DNA of 64,000 nt from Chitinophaga tropicalis (GCF_009758205.1 NZ_WRXN01000003.1:186001-250000), one strand, 5' to 3'. Counted from the first letter of the stretch, positions 9,176 through 18,402 are shown. Made by a program: numbers and translations. The notes: generated by a model from the letters alone, not told the origin.

Positions 9176-10882
9176 ATGGCCGAAATGGAAGAACAGGATG
9201 AGAGAACATCATTCGATGCAATAGTTGTGGGCAGTGGTATCAGTGGCGGCTGGGCTGCAAAGGAATTGTGTGAGAAAGGATTGAAAACGCTGGTGCTGGA
9301 GCGGGGCAGGGATGTTAGGCATATAAAAGACTATCCTACTGCCAATACTCCTGTATGGGAGTTTAAATACAGGGGCGCGTTGCCTAAAAGTGTGCTGGAA
9401 GCCAATCCCTATATAAGCAGGGCTGCGGGTTATGATGCATCTACTGCACATTTTTTTGTGAAAGATGCAGATCATCCCTATATCCAGGAGAAACCGTTTG
9501 AATGGATAAGAGGGTACCAGGTTGGTGGAAAATCTTTGATCTGGGGGCGTGCCTGCGCGCGCTGGAGTGAAATGGACTTTACAGCACCCCACAGGTACGG
9601 TTATGGGATAGAATGGCCTATTGGCTATGATGATATTGCTCCCTGGTATAGTCATGTAGAGAAATTTATTGGTGTTTGCGGAACAAAAGCCGGCATACCC
9701 ACTATGCCGGATGGTGAGTTCCTGCCTGCCTTTGAATTAAATTGTGTGGAAGAGCATCTGCAACAGGTGCTGGCCGAAAAATTTAACCGGCACTACGAAT
9801 CAGGCAGATGGGCGCAGGTTACACAGCCGCGGGAAGTACATAAAGAACAGAACAGGCAATGCCTGAGCAGGAATTTATGTATGCGTGGTTGCCCGTTTGG
9901 CGGGTATTTCAGTTCTAATTCCTCTACGTTGCCGTGGGCTGAGAAAACGGGTAATCTTACAGTACGCCCTCATTCTGTTGTACATTCTGTTATTTACGAT
10001 GAAGCATCCGGCGGGGCAACAGGTGTAAAAGTGATTGATGCCAAAACAAAGAAGGAAATTGTGTTTCATGCAAAGGTGATCTTCCTGAATGCCTCCGCAT
10101 TGAATACAAATCTGATCCTGCTTAATTCTGTGTCCCGCCGTTTCCCGAAAGGATTGGGGAATGATAACGGGTTGCTGGGGAAGTATATCTGCTTTCACAA
10201 TTACAGGGCGGGCATGAGTGGTGAATTTGATGGCTTTGAAGATAAGTACTATAAAGTGTCAAAGCCGGCAGAATGTATTATTCCGAATTTCAGGAACGTG
10301 TATAAACAGGATACTGACTTTGTGGGGGGATATGTGATTTTCAGTGCCGCATACAGAGAGAGGTTAAGCGATCGTAATATCCCTGCTCCCCTGGGCGCTT
10401 CGTTCAAAGAGGCTATCAGTCAACCGGGAAAATGGGGCGCTTACATGTATATGCAGGGAGAAACTATACCAAAGGAAAGCAATCATGTAAGGCTGAGCAA
10501 AGATAAAAAAGATGAATGGGGTATTCCTTTACTGATCACATCTGTTGATTATGATGAGAATGACGATAAAATGGTGAAGGATTTTCTTGAACAGGGCAGA
10601 GCTATGCTGGAAGCCGCCGGCGCGAAGAATATCCGGGTGAGCGATAATCATCAGCCACCGGGGCTTGATATTCATGAAATGGGTGGTGTGCGCATGGGAA
10701 AGGACCCTGCCAGTTCCCTGCTTAATGAGTGGAACCAGTTGCACCTTTGCAGGAATGTGTTTGTAACGGATGGCGCCTGTATGACCAGTACCGGTAATCA
10801 GAGCCCTTCTATTCTCTATATGTCGTTAACTGCACGTGCTGCCAGCTATGCAGCAGACCAATTAAAGAAAGGAGTGTTGTAA
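9176..10882 (+). CDS. GMC-family FAD oxidoreductase
   Basis: A 568-aa protein. The Rossmann FAD motif is IVVGSGISGGWAAKE (GSGISG at about 19-24). A second cluster, NLCMRGCPFGGYFS, lies in the middle. The C-terminal GMC region has HEMGGVRMG (His500) and TGNQSP (Asn541), the usual catalytic neighbourhood. There is no signal peptide, and no small 'gluconate 2-dehydrogenase subunit 3' gene is adjacent, although such partners are common for this bacterial GMC branch. As the last gene of the PUL (38 nt after GH16) it may oxidise a sugar or glucoside released from the glycan, for example at C3 of glucosides. That substrate is inference from neighbours. Confidence 0.88.
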   Translation: MAEMEEQDERTSFDAIVVGSGISGGWAAKELCEKGLKTLVLERGRDVRHIKDYPTANTPVWEFKYRGALPKSVLEANPYISRAAGYDASTAHFFVKDADHPYIQEKPFEWIRGYQVGGKSLIWGRACARWSEMDFTAPHRYGYGIEWPIGYDDIAPWYSHVEKFIGVCGTKAGIPTMPDGEFLPAFELNCVEEHLQQVLAEKFNRHYESGRWAQVTQPREVHKEQNRQCLSRNLCMRGCPFGGYFSSNSSTLPWAEKTGNLTVRPHSVVHSVIYDEASGGATGVKVIDAKTKKEIVFHAKVIFLNASALNTNLILLNSVSRRFPKGLGNDNGLLGKYICFHNYRAGMSGEFDGFEDKYYKVSKPAECIIPNFRNVYKQDTDFVGGYVIFSAAYRERLSDRNIPAPLGASFKEAISQPGKWGAYMYMQGETIPKESNHVRLSKDKKDEWGIPLLITSVDYDENDDKMVKDFLEQGRAMLEAAGAKNIRVSDNHQPPGLDIHEMGGVRMGKDPASSLLNEWNQLHLCRNVFVTDGACMTSTGNQSPSILYMSLTARAASYAADQLKKGVL

Positions 10883-10903
10883 GTGATAAAAGAACTCTAT
10901 CTT

Positions 10904-11158
10904 TTAAATGATCTTTCTCTTTAAAAAATCCAGAATGACAGGAGCGATCTCTTCGAAGTGACTTTCCAGCAATTTGTGACCTGCGTCTAAGATATGGATC
11001 TCGGCATCGGGGATATCTCTCTTGTAACATGGCGCTTCAGCTACGCTGTAAAAGGCGTCGTATTTTCCCCAAATGACGAGGGTAGGGGGCTGGAAGCTGC
11101 GAAAGAACTCCTGGAATTCAGGGAAGTATGCCCTGTTATTCCTGTTTAAGATATTTTT
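10904..11158 (-). pseudogene. C-terminal remnant of an alpha/beta-hydrolase
   Basis: On the minus strand, an open frame ending with TAA at 10904 encodes about 80 residues that read as the end of an alpha/beta-hydrolase. They include the strand-6 segment TLVIWGKYDAFYSV, the spacer CYKRDIPDAEIHILD, and AGHKLLESHFEEIAPVILDF with the catalytic-His position (AGH). Sequence related to the family fades just upstream of RNNRAYFPEFQEFF, near 11150, and a stop follows at 11159-11161. The nucleophile elbow and N-terminal two-thirds are absent from the window. The intact gene was probably truncated when the RloB/ATPase module arrived immediately to its 5' side. Confidence 0.75.
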
Positions 11159-11216
11159 TTATGTTCAGAAGCGTTCGCTAAAATTGATAAACTGATCCTG
11201 AGCGTTGGGTGCTTAT

Positions 11217-11903
11217 TTAATATTTCGGCTCCCGGTTTTCTATATGCGCCATCAAACGTTCAACTAAAATGTATACTCTTGTATAGGGATTGCATTCAAC
11301 CGGCTTTTTCCCCGAATGATATTTTTCAAGAGAATGTCCACGTGTTATAGCCTTATTGACATTCCCTTTTGTATGTATCATTTCGCAAATAGCAGTATCA
11401 TTTTTGGTATATTCTGTTTTTAGCACTTTGGTGAGCCTTTCGAAATATACCCTTCTGCCAAGGGCAGATTCAAGATCTCCGAAATGAAGAACAAACCAAA
11501 GCTCAAAACATTCATTGGAATGACCGCTTTCAATTCCTTTTTGGCTGGCAAGAGCTATTGCTTTATCATAATCTTTAAAATCATCTTTATCAAAGACCGC
11601 CCAAACTTCACTATATGGAGGGATATTCCGATTTTTTTTACGTTGTTCGCGGAGTTCTACCGCCCTTTTTACTACAGCAACTGTATCTCTACTGTATCCT
11701 TTGGCTTCCACACTCACCATCTTATTTGGAAGATGTGTTGCGAGATAATTGAAATAAAGAACTTCTGTTTCTGTTCCCTGGCTTACAATTAAGTAATACT
11801 TGCGCTCTTCCTTGCTGTTGACAACTGGTACAATAGGTTTGGAGGCAGTAAGTTCAGCAAGCATTTGATTGAAACTTAATTCCTTCTTTTTACTCTTTGC
11901 CAT
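11217..11903 (-). CDS. RloB-like (AbiLii-type) TOPRIM-fold protein
   Basis: A 228-aa protein with RloB-family landmarks. After a basic N-terminus, YYLIVSQGTETEVLYFNYL supplies the TOPRIM-type glutamate (E45 or E47). VWAVFDKDDF supplies the acidic DxD (D105, D107), and SNECFELWFVLHFGD (129-143) is the family signature, followed by CNPYTRVYILVERL near 204-217. RloB-like proteins are putative nucleases paired with an ABC-type ATPase in RloAB/AbiL-like defence loci; catalysis here is inferred from the retained acidic residues. Its start overlaps the end of the ATPase gene by 14 nt, indicating one co-translated unit. The flanking truncated hydrolase suggests recent arrival. Confidence 0.85.
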   Translation of the reverse strand: MAKSKKKELSFNQMLAELTASKPIVPVVNSKEERKYYLIVSQGTETEVLYFNYLATHLPNKMVSVEAKGYSRDTVAVVKRAVELREQRKKNRNIPPYSEVWAVFDKDDFKDYDKAIALASQKGIESGHSNECFELWFVLHFGDLESALGRRVYFERLTKVLKTEYTKNDTAICEMIHTKGNVNKAITRGHSLEKYHSGKKPVECNPYTRVYILVERLMAHIENREPKY

Positions 11904-13155
11904 TCTTTAGAAAATTTTCAAGGTTTTCAATAAAAGGAATACCACCATATTTGCCTTCCAGATAGTTTTTAGCAAAAGGAGTCTCTTTACGAACGGTTTT
12001 GTATTCAGCAAGGTTTGTTACATTGGTTGCAACAAAATTGTCTTTCTCTACAATATAGATCTGATCCCGCCTTAATAATTCATGATCTACCACTGCAATG
12101 TCGTGGCTTGCAGCTAGTAATTGAGAGCCACTGTTCACAAGTTCACTATTGAAAAGACCAATGATTGCTTTTGTTAGCAAGGTATGAAACCGGGCGTCAA
12201 GTTCATCAATGACAACAAAATGTCCGTTTTTTATTGAATATAATATTGCTCCAAGAAAATTGTAAAATTTCTTAGTACCCTCAGATTCGTATGTTGACAT
12301 ATCGAACGACTCTTCTCCAGCTATTTTCCCTTCGCTATCATAAACATGGTGACGAGCAAAAACACGGCTATGGTTATCAGCATCTGAGTTGTTAGTAGAT
12401 AATACCCTACGTTTCTGAAGATCTTCTTTTTGCGCATCCATGAATTTCACCACGTTCACTGACTTAATTCCCAGGTCAGCGTGGGCCATTAAACTATTGA
12501 TCAGTTCTTTATATTCAGGCTTTTCAAAAAGTTCATTTGTTCTGTTTTTATAAGCATGATCATTTAATCCGTGGATCGTGACCATTTCATGAAACCATTT
12601 GTATATTTCCTTTGCCAGAGGGACATTCCATTGATCCGCTACAGAAAGGAATAATACGTTTTCGTTGCATTTGTTTTCAAGCCCTTCCGAGTTTTGAAAT
12701 TTTTTAAAATTTATCTTAAAATCCTGCTTTATTCTGAGATATACAGGGGATTGAGTTGTTTTTTTGACTTCGAGTAACCACTCTGTTTGAATCATTTCCT
12801 TGTCAGCTTCAAAACCATATCTATACCGTTTGTTATTCACAATAAACTCCGCTTCAAATATAGATGGCTGCCCCACAGTTTCCGTATTGAGTTTAAACGG
12901 CTGTATGGGTAAAGTACTGGTGCTGTGATAAGATGTTGATTTTAATATTAACGATCTGTATGTCACAAAAGCATCCAGTATTTTTGATTTACCACTCGCG
13001 TTAGCACCATAGAGCAAAATTGTCTTCAACAATTTTGCTCCAATTTTTTCAATAACGTTGGTATTTTGATGGTCACCTATACTGGTGGCCTCGAAGTTGA
13101 TAACTAAAGGTTTTTTTATGGATTTATAATTACCTACCTTGAAATACACAAGCAT
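11890..13155 (-). CDS. ABC/AAA15-type ATPase partner of RloB (AbiLi/RloA-like)
   Basis: A 421-aa protein starting MLVYFKVGNYKSIKK, typical of SMC/RecF-like defence ATPases. Walker A is GANASGKS (50-57), a signature-like STYESEGTKKFY lies at about 287-298, Walker B is VVIDELD (314-320), and the H-loop is AASHD (348-352). No separate effector domain is visible, so the toxic activity probably lies in the RloB partner encoded immediately downstream. This two-gene order (ATPase then RloB, overlapping) matches AbiL-type abortive-infection and RloAB loci. It differs from PARIS, whose effector AriB is a DUF4435 protein. The ATPase is likely to sense infection; the trigger is unknown. Confidence 0.85.
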   Translation of the reverse strand: MLVYFKVGNYKSIKKPLVINFEATSIGDHQNTNVIEKIGAKLLKTILLYGANASGKSKILDAFVTYRSLILKSTSYHSTSTLPIQPFKLNTETVGQPSIFEAEFIVNNKRYRYGFEADKEMIQTEWLLEVKKTTQSPVYLRIKQDFKINFKKFQNSEGLENKCNENVLFLSVADQWNVPLAKEIYKWFHEMVTIHGLNDHAYKNRTNELFEKPEYKELINSLMAHADLGIKSVNVVKFMDAQKEDLQKRRVLSTNNSDADNHSRVFARHHVYDSEGKIAGEESFDMSTYESEGTKKFYNFLGAILYSIKNGHFVVIDELDARFHTLLTKAIIGLFNSELVNSGSQLLAASHDIAVVDHELLRRDQIYIVEKDNFVATNVTNLAEYKTVRKETPFAKNYLEGKYGGIPFIENLENFLKNGKE

Positions 13156-13218
13156 ATAAACGGATTTCCTGCAAAATACACTTATTTTTACTAGCGTTAT
13201 TTATTTGTTTTTATGTTT

Positions 13219-13237
13219 TTTGCAGAAAAGCTGCAAA
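13219..13237. promoter_or_regulatory. inverted repeat upstream of the ATPase/RloB module
   Basis: TTTGCAG (13219-13225) and CTGCAAA (13231-13237) form a perfect 7-bp inverted repeat with a 5-nt spacer. It lies about 65 nt upstream of the ATPase start, in an AT-rich 200-nt gap shared with the divergent AraC gene. It could be an operator or a module-boundary feature; no T-tract suited to a terminator follows closely on either strand. Confidence 0.3.
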
Positions 13238-13359
13238 TTTATTTATTTTTTTATCAAAAGACTTTCCTGGTCTTTATCCGATTTAGTAAGATGTTATTCC
13301 GTTTTATCTATTCTTAAAATAGGGTTTTATTCAGTCTCATATTAATAATTATACTCAAA

Positions 13360-14178
13360 ATGCAACACCAGGAATTTGAACCTCCTGAAGAGCTACAGGA
13401 TACCATAAAGTGCTTTTGGTATGACAGAAGGGACTTTGGAGATGTGCAATCAAGTTTTGAGGTATTACCAGATGGCTATGCCGAAATTATTTTTCATTTC
13501 GGGAGCGCCTGTAGTATTTCTTATAATGGAGGCTTACAGTCATTGCCATCACCATTTATGGTGGGGCTGCTGAATCAGCCTGTACTTTTTTATACGCAGA
13601 ACCGGTTAGAGATCATTGGTATAAGATGCTTTCCCTGGACTGTGTTTGACTTGCTGGGATTACCATCCGGTAAAGACGGAGTGCGCATATTTGAGCATCC
13701 TATAGCCCAGCTTCAATCTGCGTTGGATGAGTGTATTCATGCCGGTAGGATAGAGGAGGCGATGGTATTGGTAAAGGCGTATTTTCTGAATGCACGGTCG
13801 CACATTGCAGTTGACAGCATGTTATTCAAAGCGGGGATTGCTATGAGGGAAGCAAAGGGCACTATGCCGGTAAGCCAGGTGGCAGCAGCCGCTCATGCTA
13901 CGGTGCGTACACTGGAAAGGAACTTCAAGCAATCTTCCGGCCATACTGTGAAAGATGTGTCAGGCCTGATGCGCTTTGAGCAGGCGCGAAACCAATTATG
14001 GCTTTACCCGGATTCAAACATTGCCGGCCTGGCTCATGAGCTGGGCTATACGGACCAATCTCACCTGAGCAGGGAGTTTAAACGTTACAGCGGCACTACG
14101 CCCGCGGCGTTTGCACGAAGAGCAAAGAAAGGGAAAAAGGTTGTGAGCAAAGAATTTGTCGCGTTTATACAATCCTGA
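13360..14178 (+). CDS. AraC-family regulator with DUF6597-like N-terminal domain
   Basis: A 272-aa protein. The N-terminal half (PPEELQDTIKCFWYDRRDF, then FEVLPDGYAEIIFHFGS) matches the DUF6597 domain often fused to AraC HTH modules. The C-terminal half (about 160-260) is an AraC/XylS double HTH, with VAAAAHATVRTLERNFKQ and GLAHELGYTDQSHLSREFKR as the two recognition-helix regions. It lies 40 nt before the FAD monooxygenase gene on the same strand and probably controls it. The effector is unknown. Its closest neighbour on the other side is the divergent defence-like module, which is unlikely to be its target. Confidence 0.88.
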   Translation: MQHQEFEPPEELQDTIKCFWYDRRDFGDVQSSFEVLPDGYAEIIFHFGSACSISYNGGLQSLPSPFMVGLLNQPVLFYTQNRLEIIGIRCFPWTVFDLLGLPSGKDGVRIFEHPIAQLQSALDECIHAGRIEEAMVLVKAYFLNARSHIAVDSMLFKAGIAMREAKGTMPVSQVAAAAHATVRTLERNFKQSSGHTVKDVSGLMRFEQARNQLWLYPDSNIAGLAHELGYTDQSHLSREFKRYSGTTPAAFARRAKKGKKVVSKEFVAFIQS

Positions 14179-14218
14179 AGCTGATGCTTTCCGGAGCTTT
14201 GTGTCTCAATCATTTTAT

Positions 14219-15790
14219 ATGAAAGTTATACACGAAAGCGCGGAACCGGCACAAGATCATTCTATTTATGATGTAATTATTTCCGGCGCAGGACCTGTAG
14301 GCCTATTCCTGGCCTGCGAACTGGCCCTGGCCCAATGTTCGGTCCTTATACTGGAAAAGGCGGAAAACCCGCAATCACCATTAAAGCAACTTCCCTTCGG
14401 CATACGGGGACTCTCAGCGCCTACCATTGAAGCGCTTTACCGTCGCGGGTTGTTAGATGAACTGGAGGTGCCTAAGCGCCTGAAAGACCCCTTTGGTAAT
14501 TCAGCTTCTGCACAATCACCGGCACCTCCGCGCCCGGGAGGACACTTCGCAGGCATTCAATATCATTATGGGAATATTGACACCTCACAATGGGGGTACC
14601 GCCTGCCCAGCTCGACCGATACCCATTTGTTGTCTGAACTGGGAGAGCTGGAGTCTGTACTGGCCCGCCGCGCAGAAGCTCTGGGAGCAGAGATCAGGCG
14701 TGGGCTTGCCGTTACAGAATTTCATCAGACAGGGGACGGGGTGACTGTTTTGTCGGGCGACAGGTCTTTTAAAGGCAAATGGCTGGTAGGATGCGATGGA
14801 AGCCGTAGTGTTGTGCGAAAGGCCGGCGGTTTTGAATTTGCCGGTACAGAACCGGAATTTACCGGTTATTCTGCCAAAGTGGACATTGCTGACCCGGAGA
14901 AGCTCAAGCCGGGCAGGAACATGACGCCGACAGGCATGTATTTCCAATCCCAGCCGGGTTACCTGGTCATGCAGGATTTTGATGGAGGGGCATTTCATCA
15001 TGCAGAAAAGCCTGTCACCCTTGAACACCTGCAGGAGTTATTACGCCGTATCTCAGGCACGGATGTTACTATCAGCGCCCTGCATATTGCCACCACATGG
15101 ACGGACAGGGCAAGGCAGGCTACAACGTACCGCAACGGACGGGTACTTTTAGCGGGAGATGCAGCGCATATCCATTCGCCGTTAGGAGGCCAGGGACTTA
15201 ATCTTGGATTGGGCGATGCCATGAACCTGGGCTGGAAGCTTGCAGCAACTATCCGGGACAGAGCGCCGGAAGGCTTGCTGGATAGCTACCAGACTGAAAG
15301 GCATTCCATTGGTGCCCAGGTCCTGGATTGGTCAAGAGCGCAGGTTGTAATTATGAAACCAAACCCCCATGCCCGGGCATTGAATGCAATTATACGCGAC
15401 CTCATAAATACACGCGATGGAGCTACCTATATTGCGGGAAGGGTATCTGGTGTTTTCACACACTATAACCTTGATGGCAGCCACCCCCTGACAGGACACA
15501 GTGTGCCCAATTTTGAATTTGAAGATGGTGTAAGGATTGGCGGGTTAATGCACGATGGCAGGGGGATACTGCTTGATTTTGATATGAATGCTTCACTTAA
15601 AATACAGGCGGGTGAATATGGAGACAGTGTCAGGTATATTACGGGCAGTGTAAAAGAGAGGTTAGGTGTAAGCGCTTTACTGATACGTCCTGATGGGATC
15701 ATTGCCTGGGCTTCTGACAAGGACCCGGATTGCAATGAGTTTCAACGGGCTGTTGCCCGCTGGTTTGAAAGAAATAGTTTACATCGTTAA
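14219..15790 (+). CDS. FAD-dependent aromatic-type monooxygenase (PHBH-like fold)
   Basis: A 523-aa protein from the ATG at 14219. An in-frame TTG at 14156 inside the AraC gene would add 21 residues not typical of the family. The dinucleotide motif is DVIISGAGPVGLFLACELA (GAGPVG at 23-28). The mid-protein motif WLVGCDGSRSVVRK is the DG motif, and LLAGDAAHIHSPLGGQGLN (D314) is the GD motif that contacts FAD ribityl. A thioredoxin-like C-terminal tail is present, as in PheA/TfdB and RdmE-type hydroxylases. It would hydroxylate an aromatic or polyketide-like compound using NAD(P)H and O2. The substrate cannot be read from sequence; acquired antibiotic-modifying activity is also possible in this fold. 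Confidence 0.88.
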   Translation: MKVIHESAEPAQDHSIYDVIISGAGPVGLFLACELALAQCSVLILEKAENPQSPLKQLPFGIRGLSAPTIEALYRRGLLDELEVPKRLKDPFGNSASAQSPAPPRPGGHFAGIQYHYGNIDTSQWGYRLPSSTDTHLLSELGELESVLARRAEALGAEIRRGLAVTEFHQTGDGVTVLSGDRSFKGKWLVGCDGSRSVVRKAGGFEFAGTEPEFTGYSAKVDIADPEKLKPGRNMTPTGMYFQSQPGYLVMQDFDGGAFHHAEKPVTLEHLQELLRRISGTDVTISALHIATTWTDRARQATTYRNGRVLLAGDAAHIHSPLGGQGLNLGLGDAMNLGWKLAATIRDRAPEGLLDSYQTERHSIGAQVLDWSRAQVVIMKPNPHARALNAIIRDLINTRDGATYIAGRVSGVFTHYNLDGSHPLTGHSVPNFEFEDGVRIGGLMHDGRGILLDFDMNASLKIQAGEYGDSVRYITGSVKERLGVSALLIRPDGIIAWASDKDPDCNEFQRAVARWFERNSLHR

Positions 15791-15859
15791 AGTCCGGGTT
15801 ATAATAAGTGGGTGATTTTTTTATATATTCGTGAAAATCGAAAATAACCCACTTAACCT

Positions 15860-17302
15860 ATGCTTAAAAAAATTCTTCCGTTATTCCCGCTTTTTTTAAT
15901 CACTAACGTTCAGGCACAAACATGTAACTGCAAAGAAAGCTATCAATGGGTAAAAAAGACCTTTGAAGAGAATGATGCAGGATATGCTTATATTCTTAAA
16001 ACAAAGGGACAGCAGGCATATGAGCTTCATAATGGATTGACCTTAAAAAAGGTTGAGAAGATAACTCAACTGGACGATTGCCTGGAAGAACTGAAAAACT
16101 GGGTCAGATTTTTCAGAACTGACCATTTCCGGTTTACAAAGACGAAAGAGGCGATCAGCGTCCAGGAAGCTGCCGGAAACTCTAAGCCTGTCAGGGATAG
16201 TCAATTCAGCCCTGAAGAGTTTAAAAAGTATCTGTCAGGAAAAAAGACAATTGAAGACATTGAAGGTATCTGGGAAACAAGAGGAAGTACTGTTGCTATA
16301 AAAAAGCATGATGGCGAATACAGGGGGATCACTTTAAGCGCTGTTGCTCCTGCCTGGAAAGCCGGAGATACGAAGTTTGTAATTAAAGCTGACCTGAAGT
16401 CCGGTACCCGCTACCTGAGCAATTTTCAACCGAAGCAGGTAGATAAGGTCCGTGTATTGGGGAAAAGTGTTTTGCAACTTGACGACCTCATATTAAAAAG
16501 AGTGCTTCCTGGTGTAGCTGACGATAAGGGTGCGGAGGAATATTATTTAGTAAAAACGGCTACGTCTCCTTTTGGATATAAACGTGATAGTAGTACCGTC
16601 TACGTTCATATTAATTCGTTCAATTATGAGAATAAGAAGGCCATTGACAGCTTACTGAAGGCTTTACATAATACTATCGTTTCAACCCCCAATCTCATCA
16701 TTGATCTGAGAGATTGCCAGGGTGGGTCAGATGTCAGCATGGAGAAGATCATTCCATACCTGTATACTAATCCGATGAGGTCTGTTATGGCGGAATTCTA
16801 TTCTACACCGCTTAATAACCGGATATGGGAAGAGTTGTCCAAAAGGGCTGATGCGGATAAAGAAGAGCAGGAAACATATGGGAAAATAGCCAGTTTAATG
16901 AAGAGCAAAGTTGGGCAGTTTGTAAATATTTTCGGAAAGGATGTGGAGGAGACGAACCTGGATACGATATACGAAAATCCCAGAAGCGTTGGTATCATTA
17001 TTCATGAGAATAACTTCAGTACGACAGAGGAGTTTATATTAAAGGCCAAGCAAAGTAAGAAAGTCAAATTCTTCGGACGTAAGACGGGGGGAGCGCTGGA
17101 TGTTTCCAATATGATTGAGGCTGTTGCGCCTCAGGGCAATTTTGTATTTGAATATTGTATTTCACGCTCGTTGCGCATCCCGGAATTCCCTGTAGATGAT
17201 ATGGGCATTCACCCTGATTTTTATCTGGATAAGTCTATCCCGGAGAATGAATGGGTAAATTATACTTCGAAGATATTGAACTATAGCAGGCGGGCACATT
17301 AA
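15860..17302 (+). CDS. secreted S41-family (C-terminal processing-like) peptidase
   Basis: A 480-aa protein with a signal peptide (about 1-20, ending NVQAQ). The tail-specific-protease core lies at about 245-460: YVHINSFNYENKKAIDSLLK, IIDLRDCQGGS, HENNFSTTEEFILKAKQ and KFFGRKTGG. Ser387 in FSTTEE occupies the nucleophile position and Lys408 in GRKTGG is a plausible general base, so it may be active. No PDZ domain is obvious. Many Bacteroidota encode such stand-alone S41 proteins of unknown target, probably acting in the periplasm or at the surface. It appears monocistronic, 69 nt after the monooxygenase. Confidence 0.82.
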   Translation: MLKKILPLFPLFLITNVQAQTCNCKESYQWVKKTFEENDAGYAYILKTKGQQAYELHNGLTLKKVEKITQLDDCLEELKNWVRFFRTDHFRFTKTKEAISVQEAAGNSKPVRDSQFSPEEFKKYLSGKKTIEDIEGIWETRGSTVAIKKHDGEYRGITLSAVAPAWKAGDTKFVIKADLKSGTRYLSNFQPKQVDKVRVLGKSVLQLDDLILKRVLPGVADDKGAEEYYLVKTATSPFGYKRDSSTVYVHINSFNYENKKAIDSLLKALHNTIVSTPNLIIDLRDCQGGSDVSMEKIIPYLYTNPMRSVMAEFYSTPLNNRIWEELSKRADADKEEQETYGKIASLMKSKVGQFVNIFGKDVEETNLDTIYENPRSVGIIIHENNFSTTEEFILKAKQSKKVKFFGRKTGGALDVSNMIEAVAPQGNFVFEYCISRSLRIPEFPVDDMGIHPDFYLDKSIPENEWVNYTSKILNYSRRAH

Positions 17303-17406
17303 TGAATAAAGGTGAGCCGTCCAGGCAAGTAAATTGAGCCATAAGGGAAAGTGCTTATAGGGTGTAGAAGCTGATCTTTGTGTTGTTAATCATTAAAATA
17401 AAAACG

Positions 17407-18378
17407 ATGACAACAATAACAAAGATAGCTTTGGGTAAGAACGGACCGCTTGTGTCTAAACTGGGATTAGGATGTATGCGCATGTCTCCTACCTGGGGAG
17501 GCAAGGCAAATGATGAAAATGAAAGTATTGCCACTATACAGGAGGCATTGGACAATGGCATTAATTTTTTGAATACAGGGGACTTCTATGGCAGCGGTCA
17601 CAATGAATTGCTTATCAGCAAAGCTATTAAGGGGAGAAGGGATGATGCCTTTATAAGTGTTAAGTTTGGAGGGATCTTTTATGGTAGCCAATGGCTTGGC
17701 CTGGACCTGCGTCCTATGGCTATCAGGAATTTCATCAATTATTCCCTGGTACGTCTGGGTATAGATACTATCGATCTTTATCAGCCGTGCAGGCTTGACA
17801 ACAGTGTTCCGGTGGAAGATGTGATCGGCACTATAGCTGACCTGATCAAAGAAGGAAAGGTGCGTTACCTGGGCGTTTCTGAAATAACTGCAGATCAGTT
17901 GCGTAAGGCAAACAGTATTCATCCTGTAGCGGCATTGGAGATAGCTTATTCGCTGGCAGACCGGCAGATAGAGAAAGACCTGCTTCCTACGGCTAAAGAA
18001 CTGGGTATAGGGGTTGTGGCATTTGCTAATACGGCAGAAGGATTATTAACAGGGGAGATGAAAGCTCCTCTTCCCGCCAATGCTTACCAAAATCACTTTT
18101 CGCGTTTCCAGGGAGAGAACCTTGTAAAGAACCTGGAAAAAGTGGAAGTATTAAAGCAAATGGCGAAGGAGAAAGGGCATACTGCAACGCAACTGGCCAT
18201 TGCCTGGGTGAATGCGCAGGGTGATCATATTATGCCATTGGTGAGTATGAGCAGGAGAACCCGGTTGCCGGAAAACATACAGGCTATGGGAATTGAGTTC
18301 ACTCCTGAAGAGATGAATACACTTAACACGCATTTTTCACAGGGGGCGATACTGGGAGGTACATACCTGCAAAGGTAG
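17407..18378 (+). CDS. aldo/keto reductase with altered catalytic tetrad
   Basis: A 323-aa protein from the ATG at 17407; an upstream in-frame TTG at 17380 is less likely. The fold is clear: KLGLGCMRMSPTWGG, the YG motif NTGDFYGSGHNE, FISVKFG with Lys86, DLYQPCRLDNSVP, and GVVAFANTAEGLLTG. Tyr61 and Lys86 of the tetrad are kept. The usual Asp five residues before the Tyr is Asn56, and the usual His is Cys128. Related AKRs with Ala or Cys at the His position exist, so this may be a distinct branch rather than a dead enzyme. The following AraC gene may regulate it. The substrate is unknown. Confidence 0.85.
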   Translation: MTTITKIALGKNGPLVSKLGLGCMRMSPTWGGKANDENESIATIQEALDNGINFLNTGDFYGSGHNELLISKAIKGRRDDAFISVKFGGIFYGSQWLGLDLRPMAIRNFINYSLVRLGIDTIDLYQPCRLDNSVPVEDVIGTIADLIKEGKVRYLGVSEITADQLRKANSIHPVAALEIAYSLADRQIEKDLLPTAKELGIGVVAFANTAEGLLTGEMKAPLPANAYQNHFSRFQGENLVKNLEKVEVLKQMAKEKGHTATQLAIAWVNAQGDHIMPLVSMSRRTRLPENIQAMGIEFTPEEMNTLNTHFSQGAILGGTYLQR

Positions 18379-18390
18379 TGGGCTGTTTTA

Positions 18391-18398
18391 TATCTTTG
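18391..18398 (+). promoter_or_regulatory. -7 box directly before the second AraC gene
   Basis: TATCTTTG matches TAnnTTTG and ends only 4 nt before the ATG at 18403. If used, the mRNA would be leaderless or nearly so. No clear TTTG -33 element precedes it. Confidence 0.35.
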
Positions 18399-18402
18399 TA
18401 TA

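Noticed and set aside
9209..9655. 148-aa minus-strand frame within the GMC gene
   Set aside because: Antisense to a clear FAD oxidoreductase; no coding character of its own.
11217..13155. PARIS-type defence pair
   Set aside because: The small protein carries RloB signatures rather than the DUF4435 pattern of AriB, so AbiL/RloAB is the better match.
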